From Planctomycetota bacterium (GTDB taxonomy: Bacteria > Planctomycetota > UBA1135): 64,000 nt of DNA. Under the pieces are notes generated by a model that worked only from the letters and a program-made list of their open reading frames with translations, searched no databases and was not told the DNA's origin. The stretch spans positions 79,808 to 143,807 of the forward strand of contig PAHY01000063.1 of NCBI GenBank assembly GCA_002705055.1, written 5' to 3'. Both the position numbers and the translations under genes were made by a program. This document shows positions 1 to 7,941 of this stretch, piece by piece; position 1 is the stretch's first letter; each line of letters opens with the position of its first letter.

Positions 1-104
1 CCGTCACACTTGCGGTGATAGGTGCCGGAGCGGCGATAGCGGAAGGCGAGATCACGCTCGGCGGAGGGGCAGCCGAAGCGCGGGCAAAAGGGTGGGTGAA
101 ACAA
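1..104 (-). CDS. Transposase-like zinc-ribbon protein, N-terminal part only
   Basis: The frame runs off the left edge, so only about 34 residues are visible. It starts at a TTG (102-104), and a GGAGGA lies six bases before that codon. The peptide begins FHPPFCPRFGCP and goes on to YHRKCD, giving three cysteines spaced like a treble-clef or zinc-ribbon N-terminus. From memory this resembles the start of orphan IS1/ISL3-like transposase proteins found in Planctomycetota, Acidobacteria and Myxococcota. The catalytic region is outside the window, so the family call is an inference. The Shine-Dalgarno sequence lies in the right arm of the 106-141 hairpin. It could instead be a chance frame read through a terminator tail. 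Confidence 0.4.
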   Translation of the reverse strand, partial: MFHPPFCPRFGCPSAERDLAFRYRRSGTYHRKCD

Positions 105-105
105 G

Positions 106-141
106 AAGCGTCCTCCAGGTGGGTTCACCTAGAGGACGCTT
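106..141 (-). terminator. Strong stem-loop: terminator and possible Shine-Dalgarno-sequestering hairpin
   Basis: This is an inverted repeat: a 10-bp outer stem (106-115 with 132-141), a one-base mismatch, a 5-bp inner stem (117-121 with 126-130) and a 4-base loop. On the minus strand it lies 15 bases after the stop of the 156-665 gene and is followed by a T-rich stretch, as in a rho-independent terminator. The same right arm contains GGAGGA just before the TTG start of the transposase-like frame, so it could also hide that ribosome site. Confidence 0.75.
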
Positions 142-155
142 TGCGAGGTCGAAAG

Positions 156-665
156 TTACGGGTCGACCCGAGAATCGAGCCCACTCATGGGGGTCAGACT
201 CGGCAAAATGCGCTGACACGCCCAGGCCAGGACGACCGCGGCGACCAGCCCCAAGACGGGAAACGCACCGGCCAGCACCCCCGCTTCATTCACCTCAAGC
301 TGGTGCGCGGCGCGATCGGCCAAGAAATCCGCGCGCGCCTGAACATAAGGCGTGAACCCCGGATCGTTGTGCATGATCAGCCAGGACTTGGCCGCGGCCT
401 GCCCTTGCTCGTAGTAGGCCGGATCCCAGCAGCACCACTCGACCAGAACAGCCTCGCCGTAGGGATCGTTCGGCAACGCGGCCAAGCGCGCGTCGATGCC
501 TTCGCGAGCCTCCGCCGCCGCGCTTGCCTGGAGATAGAGATTGATCGAGGGCGTCTCGAGTGGATCGACCTCGCCGCGGCGGACCGCGGCGTCGTGCGCG
601 ACGATCTGCCTCGCGTCCGGTGCCCCTTGCTGCTTGGCGAGGCGCACGACTAGCGCCCCCCCCAC
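156..665 (-). CDS. Small protein with C-terminal membrane anchor, unknown function
   Basis: This 169-residue protein starts at GTG 665 and overlaps the end of the upstream spermidine-synthase-like gene by 16 bases, so it is probably translationally coupled. The first 120 residues are polar, with tryptophan- and tyrosine-containing helical stretches (EWCCWDPAYYEQGQ region). Residues about 135-160 form a clear hydrophobic segment (GAFPVLGLVAAVVLAWACQ) that would be a tail anchor. I do not recognise a family. It is the last gene of the purM-led minus-strand run and is followed by a good terminator hairpin, which supports it being real. Confidence 0.6.
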   Translation of the reverse strand: MGGALVVRLAKQQGAPDARQIVAHDAAVRRGEVDPLETPSINLYLQASAAAEAREGIDARLAALPNDPYGEAVLVEWCCWDPAYYEQGQAAAKSWLIMHNDPGFTPYVQARADFLADRAAHQLEVNEAGVLAGAFPVLGLVAAVVLAWACQRILPSLTPMSGLDSRVDP

Positions 666-2227
666 CAGACCCGCGCCTGTTCCAGAGCGAGCGGGTTGCG
701 GTCGTCCGTCAACCGGAAGGGCGCCTCTGCAGGGAGACCCTCCAAAGTTTGCCCCGCGAGCAGCGCCCCGCCCAGGCTGGCGGGAGCACCGGCTGGCAGC
801 GCCTCGGCGAGTTCACCAAGCGAGGGCAGCGCCCGACCCTTGCGCGCAAAAAGCACATGGTTGCGGCTGCGCGCGACGCGATGGACACGCACCGATTCGC
901 CGAAGGCCGTGCCGACCGCGGCACGCAGCGCATCGACGAAACCGACCCGGCTCCCAGGCTCCTCGCTGGTGCCGAGGTTGATCGCCAGAACCCCTCCGTC
1001 ACGCAAGGCGGCATGAGCTTCGGCAAAAAACTCCTCGGTCGCCAGGTGCAGGGGGATCTCAAACTGGTTTGCGTAAGCGTCGAGCAGAATGCAGTCCATC
1101 TCGCCCGGCGCCGCGCGCAACCAGGCGCGCGCATCCCCGCCGGAGATGCGGCTCAGTCGATGCTCGTCCTCGGCCGCCAACGGCATCCACTCACGGCAGA
1201 GCTCGATCAGCGCGGAGTCAATCTCGACCCCGGTCGCCTGCCAGTCTTGCTCGCCAAAACCGGCCGCGAGCGGACGCATCGCAGTCCCGGCTGCCAATCC
1301 CAGGATCCAGACCTGCGCCGCGCGCGCGTCCCCGGCCGGCGGGCCGGCATAGATCGGCGCCAGCGCGAACAGGTCGTAGTAACCACCTGGAAAGAAGCGA
1401 TGGTCAGGAAACCAGACGGACTGGTAGGAATCCAATCCCTCATTCATCTGCAGCCAGCGCTGGCCATCCTCCCACTCAAGGACGCGCAGGTGCTGGATCG
1501 AGGTCTCCTTCACCGCGAGGACGCGAGAGCCTTCCGGCAGGTGCGCCTCGCGCGCGGGGTCGGACCCCAAGGAGGGCGTCAGCGCAAGCAAGGCCAGAGC
1601 CGCCGTCGCGCTCCCCGCGCTGCGCGGCTTGGGCCGCAGCAGCACCAAGCCGACCACCAGCAGCAGCACCGCGGTCGCGACCAGAGTGGGCCGCGTCCCC
1701 AGCGCGGGGATCGCCACCAAGCTGGAACCGAAGACGCCGAGCAGCGAGCCCACGGTGCCGGCCGCGCCAATCTCGCCGGCGGCTTGGCCCGCGCTCTCGT
1801 CTTCGCGTTCCCGGACCCGCGCCTCGACGAGCAGCGGCGAGACCATCGACATCAGGAAGACCGGCGGCGCGAACAGCAGGATCGCGCTTCCGAGCGAGCC
1901 CCCCAGGAAGAGGCGCGCGGCCTCGTCCAGGCTGAGGCCGTCAGGCAGCAGCCAGTGAGCGATCGCCGGCAGGGCAGGAATTGCCAGAGCGACCAGCAGT
2001 CCGCTCAGCAGCAGCGCGGCTCCGGCCACGCGCAGGGGCTCCTTGCAGCGCTTGGCGACGCGCCCGCCCCACCAACCGCCGACTGCCATGGCCAGCAGCA
2101 CGACCCCGATCTGATTGCTCCAGACCAGAGCCGAGGTCCCAAACCAGGGGGCCAGCCAATGGACCCCCAGGATCTCAAGCGTGAGGACGGCGAACCCCGC
2201 GAGCGCCGCAGCGAACAGTGTCAACAC
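650..2227 (-). CDS. Membrane-fused spermidine synthase-like protein
   Basis: The protein has 525 residues and a GTG start. Residues 1-200 are a series of about seven hydrophobic helices of the kind found in fused MFS/spermidine-synthase proteins. Residues about 300-450 form a Rossmann methyltransferase-like domain with the glycine loop GLAAG at 310-314, an acidic residue in GVEID at 333-337, GDARAWL at 364-370 and LLDAYANQFEIPLHL at 381-395, the usual SpeE-family signature. The family typically transfers aminopropyl groups, but membrane-fused members often have unknown substrates. It sits 18 bases after the upstream hydrolase-like gene. Confidence 0.85.
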   Translation of the reverse strand: MLTLFAAALAGFAVLTLEILGVHWLAPWFGTSALVWSNQIGVVLLAMAVGGWWGGRVAKRCKEPLRVAGAALLLSGLLVALAIPALPAIAHWLLPDGLSLDEAARLFLGGSLGSAILLFAPPVFLMSMVSPLLVEARVREREDESAGQAAGEIGAAGTVGSLLGVFGSSLVAIPALGTRPTLVATAVLLLVVGLVLLRPKPRSAGSATAALALLALTPSLGSDPAREAHLPEGSRVLAVKETSIQHLRVLEWEDGQRWLQMNEGLDSYQSVWFPDHRFFPGGYYDLFALAPIYAGPPAGDARAAQVWILGLAAGTAMRPLAAGFGEQDWQATGVEIDSALIELCREWMPLAAEDEHRLSRISGGDARAWLRAAPGEMDCILLDAYANQFEIPLHLATEEFFAEAHAALRDGGVLAINLGTSEEPGSRVGFVDALRAAVGTAFGESVRVHRVARSRNHVLFARKGRALPSLGELAEALPAGAPASLGGALLAGQTLEGLPAEAPFRLTDDRNPLALEQARVWWGGR

Positions 2228-2245
2228 GACGCGATCCGCGAGGGC

Positions 2246-3388
2246 CTATTCCTTGGGCGGGATGTCGACGCCAGCGTACTTGGCGGGATACACCGCGCCG
2301 GTATCGAGCAGCATGACCTGGTAATTCTGGAACAGGGTCATGAAGCCCGCAGTGGTCGAGATCTCGAGCTCCTGACCGTTGCGCACGATGGTGATCGGCT
2401 TCGACAGGTCCACCAGCTGATCGTTCAGGAACAGGTCGACCTGGTAGACGTTCTCGGCTTCAATCTCGATGCGGTTCGACTCCCGATCCGCTTTGACGCT
2501 GAGGGTGGCCGGCTTGCCTTCCAGCGCAGGGTCAAAATTGTTGGCCTGCACCCAGAAGACGCGGCCGAACTGACGCTCGGTGAGCTGCACCGAGAACTCG
2601 GCCGGGTAGGCGTTGCGCGCCGGCGCATCGGCCAGCCAGGCCCAGGCATCTTCGAGACCATCGACCTGATTCATGGCGAACAGCTCGAGGTTCTCGGCAG
2701 GAAGCTCGCCCGGGTCGCCTGCGATCGAAGCACCGGCGACGGTATGCGGCGACAGCGAGCACATCCGCGCGGCGATCTCGGCATGCGCGCTGTCGGCGAG
2801 GACATACACGCGATCCCGGTCAATGCGCATCTGACGGCTCAGCCAGAGCAGGCCGACGAAGAAGTTGCGGCGCACACCGGTAAGCAGCTCCTCGCCTTCG
2901 GCGTTCGGGACTTCAATGGCCACGACCGCGTGGCTCGCTTGAATCGCGGCGGGGATGGCCGCTGCGGCGTCTTCATCGAGCGCGGCGTCGCGGAACCACA
3001 GCACCAGCGGCGCGCCGCCGTCCTTCGGCTTGTAGTCCGAAGGCACCCAGTAGGCGACGCTCACGCCCAACGGCGTGTCGTCGACGTTGAGCTTGCCGTC
3101 CTTGACCTTGGGAAACTTCCCGCCACGTTCGGCGAGCGCGGCACCCCAGGCGTCGAGGTAGCGATAGACCTCGGGGCCGGGATACTTCTTGGCCAGACCG
3201 TCGACCGCCTTCTGAACGGCGTCCCGGCCATCCAGCCGAGCCTTGGCGTCGTTTTCCAAGTCGGCCTGGACCCATTCGCCCACGCCCTTGGCGATCTTCT
3301 TGGCATCCGAGGACCTCATCTCGGGCACCTGGGCAAAGGCCGGGGCCGCGAGAAGAAGAGCAGTCAAGACAGAGAGGAGGCGAGTCAT
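2246..3388 (-). CDS. Exported alpha/beta-hydrolase-like protein with altered active site
   Basis: The start is set at ATG 3388, which gives a clean signal peptide (MTRLLSVLTALLLAAPAFAQ); a longer open frame to 3463 would bury it and overlap the next gene. The mature protein of about 360 residues has an esterase-like order: LVLWFRDAAL near an oxyanion strand, then DRVYVLADSAHAEIAAR where a polyhydroxybutyrate-depolymerase-type enzyme would carry GxSxG. Here the elbow reads ADSAH, so activity is doubtful. The C-terminal part (about 270-380) is beta-rich with an NRIEIEAENVYQVDLFLND stretch, resembling a carbohydrate-binding-like tail. Its role is unknown. Confidence 0.65.
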   Translation of the reverse strand: MTRLLSVLTALLLAAPAFAQVPEMRSSDAKKIAKGVGEWVQADLENDAKARLDGRDAVQKAVDGLAKKYPGPEVYRYLDAWGAALAERGGKFPKVKDGKLNVDDTPLGVSVAYWVPSDYKPKDGGAPLVLWFRDAALDEDAAAAIPAAIQASHAVVAIEVPNAEGEELLTGVRRNFFVGLLWLSRQMRIDRDRVYVLADSAHAEIAARMCSLSPHTVAGASIAGDPGELPAENLELFAMNQVDGLEDAWAWLADAPARNAYPAEFSVQLTERQFGRVFWVQANNFDPALEGKPATLSVKADRESNRIEIEAENVYQVDLFLNDQLVDLSKPITIVRNGQELEISTTAGFMTLFQNYQVMLLDTGAVYPAKYAGVDIPPKE

Positions 3389-3404
3389 GGCGACGAATTC
3401 CAGC

Positions 3405-3929
3405 TTAGCCGCGCGCGTCGCGGGCGGCGAGTACGGCCAGCGCAAGGTGACGGCCGCTGCCATCGAGCTCGATCACGGCCGGCCGGCGCATTTCGAGCCA
3501 AAGGAGATTCTCCTGGAGGCGACGGTCCTCGGGGAAACGCTCGAGCGCAGCGCGCAGCCGCCGAGCCGTCTCGGCGAGATCGCCGTCCCCCCAAGCCGCT
3601 AGGCAGCGCTCAAGGGTGAGCTCGGGGCCTTCGCCCTCCTGCAGCGGCAAGCGCGGCAATCCCTGACGGCGCTGAAACAGGAACAGATTGGCGAGGTCCG
3701 GATCCGCGCCCGAGGCCGCGAGAGCCTCCCAGCCCTGCAGCACAGCCGGATCGCCCACGTGCTCCAGTCGGGTCAGATGTTCCCAAACCGAAACACGCCA
3801 ATCACGATCCCCGAGCGCAGGCTCGGCGAGCTTGGCCTGAAGCGCGCCCAAATCCGGGTTCTCCGGCTCTTGAAAGGGTGCAAGAAGCGCGCTTCCCCAG
3901 CACGGCAGACTGATCAGGAAGCCCAGCAC
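3405..3929 (-). CDS. Exported small TPR-like protein, unknown function
   Basis: A 174-residue protein whose start overlaps the end of purM by 16 bases. The first 18 residues are hydrophobic (MLGFLISLPCWGSALLAP) and look like a signal peptide. The rest is helical, with one clear TPR-like pair at about residues 110-145 (CLAAWGDGDLAETARRLRAALERFPEDRRLQENLLWL). It is followed 16 bases later by the exported hydrolase-like gene, so the two probably act in the same compartment. No enzyme motif is visible. Confidence 0.6.
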   Translation of the reverse strand: MLGFLISLPCWGSALLAPFQEPENPDLGALQAKLAEPALGDRDWRVSVWEHLTRLEHVGDPAVLQGWEALAASGADPDLANLFLFQRRQGLPRLPLQEGEGPELTLERCLAAWGDGDLAETARRLRAALERFPEDRRLQENLLWLEMRRPAVIELDGSGRHLALAVLAARDARG

Positions 3930-4975
3930 ACGCCAGCTTCTTCAATCACCGTGCCAAGGCGGAACGGCTGCTCGCCGGCGCCTTCGAGCTTGGCGTAGAT
4001 CGCATCCGCTGCCTCGGCTGCCACCACAAAGACGAAGCCCACGCCCATGTTGAAGGCGCGCCAGGCTTCGTCGCGCTCGACGCCGCCGGCGGCGACCAGC
4101 TGCTCAAACACGTTCTGAGTCGGCACGACCTCGCGATCGACGCGTGCGCCCTTGCCGCCGAGCACGCGCGGCAGATTGTCCGGGACGCCGCCGCCGGTGA
4201 TGTGCGCCATGGCATGCAGTGCCGGGTCGCGCAGCAGCGGCCGCGCCGCCTCGAGGTAGCAGCGGTGGCTCTGCAGCAGGACATCGGCGCAGGAGGCGCC
4301 GTCCCCGCCGGGGAAGGGCTGACGGTAGTCTGCAATCCCGAAGCGATCTTCGACGATGCGTCGGGCCAACGAATAGCCGTTGGTGTGGAGCCCCTCCGAG
4401 GGCAGACCGATCAGCACATCGCCGGCCTGCACCCGCGAACCATCCAGCAGATGCTCGCGCTCCACCACGCCCACCAGCGTGCCGACGAGGTCGAACTCGC
4501 CCTCCGGATAGACGCCCGGCATCTCCGCGGTTTCGCCGCCCAGCAGCGCCACCCCGTGATCACCGCAAGCGGCGGCGACGCCCTGGATCGCCTCCGCGAC
4601 CATCGCCGGGTCGAGTTTGCCGACACCGATGTAGTCGAGGAAGAACAGCGGCTCGGCGCCCTGCACCAGCGCGTCGTTGATGCAGTGCTGCACGAGACAG
4701 CGGCCGACCGTGTCGAACTTGCCGATCGAGGCCGCGATCCGAATCTTGGTGCCGACGCCGTCCGCGGTGGCCACCAGGACCGGCTGCTCCCCCAGGCCGT
4801 CGGCGCGGAAGAGTCCGCCAAAGGAGCCCACATCGGCCAGCACACGCGGGCCAAAAGTCTTGCGAATTGAAGCCTTGGCGCCGGCGAGCGCGGACTCTGC
4901 TGCGTCGATGTCGACGCCAGCATCGCGGTAGGTCAGCCCCGGCACGGAGCCCTCGGAGGCAGGAGAATCGGCCAT
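3914..4975 (-). CDS. purM: Phosphoribosylformylglycinamidine cyclo-ligase (AIR synthetase)
   Basis: PurM closes FGAM to AIR with ATP in the cytosolic purine pathway. With the start at ATG 4975 it has 353 residues, the normal length; a longer frame to 5110 would add an arginine-rich run and cover the divergent dxr promoter. Family marks are DVGSFGGLF near residue 48, TADGVGTK at 70-77, HCINDALVQGAEPLFFLDY at about 97-115, LLGGETAEMPGVY, and HITGGGVPDNLPRVL. The start is only seven bases from a TAGAAT hexamer, which suggests a leaderless mRNA. It leads the minus-strand run down to 156; purC lies elsewhere in the window (32522). Confidence 0.95.
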   Translation of the reverse strand: MADSPASEGSVPGLTYRDAGVDIDAAESALAGAKASIRKTFGPRVLADVGSFGGLFRADGLGEQPVLVATADGVGTKIRIAASIGKFDTVGRCLVQHCINDALVQGAEPLFFLDYIGVGKLDPAMVAEAIQGVAAACGDHGVALLGGETAEMPGVYPEGEFDLVGTLVGVVEREHLLDGSRVQAGDVLIGLPSEGLHTNGYSLARRIVEDRFGIADYRQPFPGGDGASCADVLLQSHRCYLEAARPLLRDPALHAMAHITGGGVPDNLPRVLGGKGARVDREVVPTQNVFEQLVAAGGVERDEAWRAFNMGVGFVFVVAAEAADAIYAKLEGAGEQPFRLGTVIEEAGVCWAS

Positions 4976-4982
4976 GGACGGC

Positions 4983-4988
4983 ATTCTA
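4983..4988 (-). promoter_or_regulatory. purM: -10-like TAGAAT before purM
   Basis: Minus-strand TAGAAT, seven bases before the purM ATG. There is no clear TTGACA upstream. The distance fits transcription starting at or next to the start codon. Confidence 0.55.
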
Positions 4989-5025
4989 GGCCGGCGCGCG
5001 CCTTTTCCGCGCCTGCCCGCCGGCC

Positions 5026-5031
5026 TATCTT
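5026..5031 (+). promoter_or_regulatory. dxr: -10-like TATCTT before dxr
   Basis: TATCTT ends 11 bases before the dxr ATG. The spacer GGGGGGAAGGC also contains a Shine-Dalgarno-like purine run, so a short-leader transcript is possible. Confidence 0.35.
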
Positions 5032-5042
5032 GGGGGGAAGGC

Positions 5043-6164
5043 ATGTCTGCGACTCGCCGCCTCGTCATTCTCGGAGCCACCGGTACGGTCGGGGTCCAGA
5101 CTCTCCGCATCCTCGAACAGGCCGAATCCCCTCTCGAGGTGGTCGCCCTGTCCGCGCACGACCGCGCCGAGGAGCTCGCCTCGCTGGCCGGCGCGCTGGG
5201 ATCGGTTTCGACCTACCTGACCTCCGACCTGGACCAGCACGACGCCCTGCTCGACTTCCTGCGCCAGGGCGACTACGAGCTGTGCCTCAACGCCGTGGTC
5301 GGGGCGGCCGGCCTGCCCTACAGCGAGGCCACCTTGGCCGCGGGCTGCGACCTGGCGCTGGCCAACAAGGAGTCGCTCGTCCTCGCCGGCGAGCTGCTGA
5401 CCCGCCTGGCCCGCGCGACCGGCGCAGCTATCCTGCCGGTCGACTCCGAGCACGCGGCGATTCATCAGTGTCTGCTCGGCGCCGACCCAACGGCGATTCG
5501 CCGGCTCTACCTGACCGCCTCGGGCGGGGCGCTGCGCGATCTGCCGATCCGTGAGCTCGCCGAGGTCAGCCCGGAGCGCGCGCTCGATCATCCCAACTGG
5601 GAGATGGGCCCGCGCATCACCATCGACTCGGCAACGATGATGAACAAGGCGCTCGAGGTCATCGAAGCCTGCCATCTGTTCCACGTCCCGGCCGAGCAGG
5701 TCCAGGTGCTGGTGCATCGGCAGTCGGTGATTCATTCCATGGTCGAGTTCGTCGATGGCTCGATGCTGGCGCAGATGGGGCCGCCCGACATGGCCTTCCC
5801 GATCCTCTACGCCCTGCACTACCCCGAGCGTCGCCCGGCTCCGCTGCAAGGCTTTGATCCGGCGCTGTTCTCCACCCTCACGCTCGAAGAGATCGACCCC
5901 GAGCGCTACCCGGCGCTGGCGCTGGGCTTTGAGGCGGTGCGACGCGGCGGCGTCGCGGGTGCGGTTCTGAACGCCGCCGATGAAGTCGCCGTCGAGGCCT
6001 TCCTCGCCGGGGACCTGCGCTTCCTGGAGATCACCGAACTCTGCGCTTCGGTGCTGCGTTCGATCCCCGAGGACTTCCCCGCCCACACCATGGACGACGT
6101 TCTCGCCGCCGACACCTGGGCGCGCGCCCAGGCCCGCGAGGCCCTCTCCGCTCTGCAAGCCTGA
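5043..6164 (+). CDS. dxr: 1-deoxy-D-xylulose 5-phosphate reductoisomerase
   Basis: Dxr makes MEP from DXP using NADPH, the committed step of non-mevalonate isoprenoid synthesis. The start is ATG 5043, after a GGGGGGAAGG ribosome site, giving 373 residues; the upstream ATG at 4974 would add an unrelated tail. Family marks are the nucleotide loop GATGTVG near the N-terminus, ALANKESLVLAGELL, PVDSEHAAIHQCL (metal and substrate site), TIDSATMMNKALEVIEACHLF and HRQSVIHSMVEFVDGSMLAQMG. The stop is one base before the protease gene, a common dxr-rseP pairing. Confidence 0.96.
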   Translation: MSATRRLVILGATGTVGVQTLRILEQAESPLEVVALSAHDRAEELASLAGALGSVSTYLTSDLDQHDALLDFLRQGDYELCLNAVVGAAGLPYSEATLAAGCDLALANKESLVLAGELLTRLARATGAAILPVDSEHAAIHQCLLGADPTAIRRLYLTASGGALRDLPIRELAEVSPERALDHPNWEMGPRITIDSATMMNKALEVIEACHLFHVPAEQVQVLVHRQSVIHSMVEFVDGSMLAQMGPPDMAFPILYALHYPERRPAPLQGFDPALFSTLTLEEIDPERYPALALGFEAVRRGGVAGAVLNAADEVAVEAFLAGDLRFLEITELCASVLRSIPEDFPAHTMDDVLAADTWARAQAREALSALQA

Positions 6165-6165
6165 C

Positions 6166-7938
6166 ATGTTCGCCGTCCTCCTGACGATCTTCGGCATCGG
6201 CTTCCTGCTGTTCATTCACGAGCTGGGCCACTTCCTCGCCGCGCGCGCCGCGGGCGTGCGGGTCGAGGTCTTCGCGCTGGGCATGGGGCCTCGACTGTTC
6301 GGCTTCCGCCGCGGCGACACCGACTACCGCATCTCCGCGCTGCCGATCGGCGGGTACGTGCAGATGGCGGGCGAGAACACCGCCGACCGCAGCGCGCCCG
6401 ACGGCCTGCATGCGAAGAGCGTGCCCGCCCGCTTCTTCATCTTCTCCGGCGGCATCCTGATGAACTTCCTGTTCGCGCTGATCATGGTGCCGCTGCTGTT
6501 CCGCATCGGCGTGCCCATGCAGGTGCCGGTGGCCGGCTCCGTCACGCCGGGCAGCCCCGCGTGGCACGCCGGGATCGAACCCGGCTCGCGATTCGCCCAG
6601 GTCGAGACGGAGCGGATGCACTCCTTCGCCGACTTCGCGGCCACGGTCGCGCTTTCGGACATTCAGGAACCGCTGCGCATTCAGTACCAGTCCCCCGCCG
6701 GGCTGGACAGCGAGGTCCAGGTCGCGGCGCGCCCGGCCGAAGGCACCGGCCTGCCCGAACTCGGCGTCGGCCCGATGCCGAAGTTTGAGATCAGCCCCGA
6801 TTCCGCGGCAACGCGATCGGGCCTGCTGCCGAGCGATCGGATCCTGGGTTTCGCCGGTGTGCGCATGGAACAGAATCCGGGCGGCGCCCAGGCCGTGCTG
6901 TCCGAGATCATGCTGGCGGGCGCCCCGCTGCCGATCGACATCGAGCGAGACGGGCAGCTGCAGCAGCTCAAGATCACTCCCGAGCTGGAGACCCTGGAGC
7001 AGTTGCAGCTCGGGGTCTTCGAGGCCCACGGCAAAGTGCTGGCGCTGCGCCCGGGGCACGGCACCGCTCTCCAAGAAGGCGACTTCGTGCTGCGGGTCGG
7101 CGAGCGACCGGTGCGCGCGGTGCAGACGATTCAGCGCGCCGCTCTGGAAGCTGGCGGCCTGCCCGCCCTGACGGTGCTGCGGCCCGGCGAGTCCGGCCCG
7201 ATCGAGCTTCCGGCGCAACCGACCCTCTCGGCGGAGCAGTTCGCCGCCCACGTCTACCTCGGCCGCGACCCGGAACAGATCCGCCTCGTCGTTCGCCCCG
7301 AGGGAGCGGCTGCCCAGGCGGGCGTCCGTGATGGCGATCAGCTGCTGCGCGTCGGCACCGAAGAGGTCCTCAGTTTTGAGAACCTGCGCAACGCGCTGAC
7401 CGCCGCCGAGGGCGCGCCGCTGGCGCTGCAGCTGCTCGGCAGCGATGGGCAGGTCCGCGACCACCAGGTCACGGCCCAGGCGGCGCAAGTGCATCGCTAT
7501 GGCATCGCCGCGGACATGCTGCGCGAAACGGTGCGTGAGACACACCTGATGGCCGCGATCGGCACCGGACTCGCGCAAGCGCGCACCATGGTCCGGCAGG
7601 TCTTCCTGAGCTTCAAGCGGATCGTGACCGGCGCGATTCCGGCGACCAACCTCGGGGGCATCATCACGATCAGCCGCACCGGGCATCACTTCGCGACGAC
7701 TGGGGTCATCCCGTTCCTGTTCTTCCTGTGCATGATCTCGGTGCACCTCGGAGTCCTGAATCTGCTGCCCATTCCGGCCCTCGACGGTGGCCACCTGTTC
7801 TTCCTGCTCATCGAAGCGATCCGCGGCCGACCGGTCAGTCAGAACGTTCTGTTGTGGTTCAACTTCAGCGGCTTCGTGCTGCTGATGGGCCTGGTGATCT
7901 TCGTGACGATCCTGGACATCGGCAGGCTGGTGCCTTGA
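6166..7938 (+). CDS. rseP: Site-2 zinc metalloprotease (RseP/YaeL family) with four PDZ-like modules
   Basis: A membrane-embedded protease that cuts within transmembrane segments, in E. coli releasing sigma-E from its anti-sigma factor. The ATG at 6166 puts HELGH at residues 18-22 in the first helix; the LDGG motif (PALDGGHLFF) is near residue 539 and the last helices follow. At 590 residues it is much longer than the usual 420-450. The excess is in the periplasmic part, which has four PDZ-like carboxylate-loop segments: about residues 125-147 (GSPAWHAGIEPGSRF), 209-232 (ATRSGLLPSDRILGFAGV), 293-317 (GTALQEGDFVLRVGERPV) and 375-405 (AAAQAGVRDGDQLLRVG). An ECF sigma and anti-sigma pair at 13156-14440 is a possible client, which is inference. 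Confidence 0.93.
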   Translation: MFAVLLTIFGIGFLLFIHELGHFLAARAAGVRVEVFALGMGPRLFGFRRGDTDYRISALPIGGYVQMAGENTADRSAPDGLHAKSVPARFFIFSGGILMNFLFALIMVPLLFRIGVPMQVPVAGSVTPGSPAWHAGIEPGSRFAQVETERMHSFADFAATVALSDIQEPLRIQYQSPAGLDSEVQVAARPAEGTGLPELGVGPMPKFEISPDSAATRSGLLPSDRILGFAGVRMEQNPGGAQAVLSEIMLAGAPLPIDIERDGQLQQLKITPELETLEQLQLGVFEAHGKVLALRPGHGTALQEGDFVLRVGERPVRAVQTIQRAALEAGGLPALTVLRPGESGPIELPAQPTLSAEQFAAHVYLGRDPEQIRLVVRPEGAAAQAGVRDGDQLLRVGTEEVLSFENLRNALTAAEGAPLALQLLGSDGQVRDHQVTAQAAQVHRYGIAADMLRETVRETHLMAAIGTGLAQARTMVRQVFLSFKRIVTGAIPATNLGGIITISRTGHHFATTGVIPFLFFLCMISVHLGVLNLLPIPALDGGHLFFLLIEAIRGRPVSQNVLLWFNFSGFVLLMGLVIFVTILDIGRLVP

Positions 7939-7941
7939 TTG

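Noticed and set aside
142-200. Possible tRNA-like bases near the 156-665 gene end (GGGTCGACCCGAG region)
   Set aside because: No four-stem cloverleaf can be drawn, and the region is coding on the minus strand.
560-3619. A 1019-codon plus-strand open frame across the spermidine-synthase-like and hydrolase-like genes
   Set aside because: It crosses two well-supported minus-strand genes and has a low-complexity Arg/Gln-rich translation.
4974-5042. Longer dxr frame from ATG 4974
   Set aside because: It would overlap the purM start and add an unrelated leader; ATG 5043 has a good ribosome site and fits the family.
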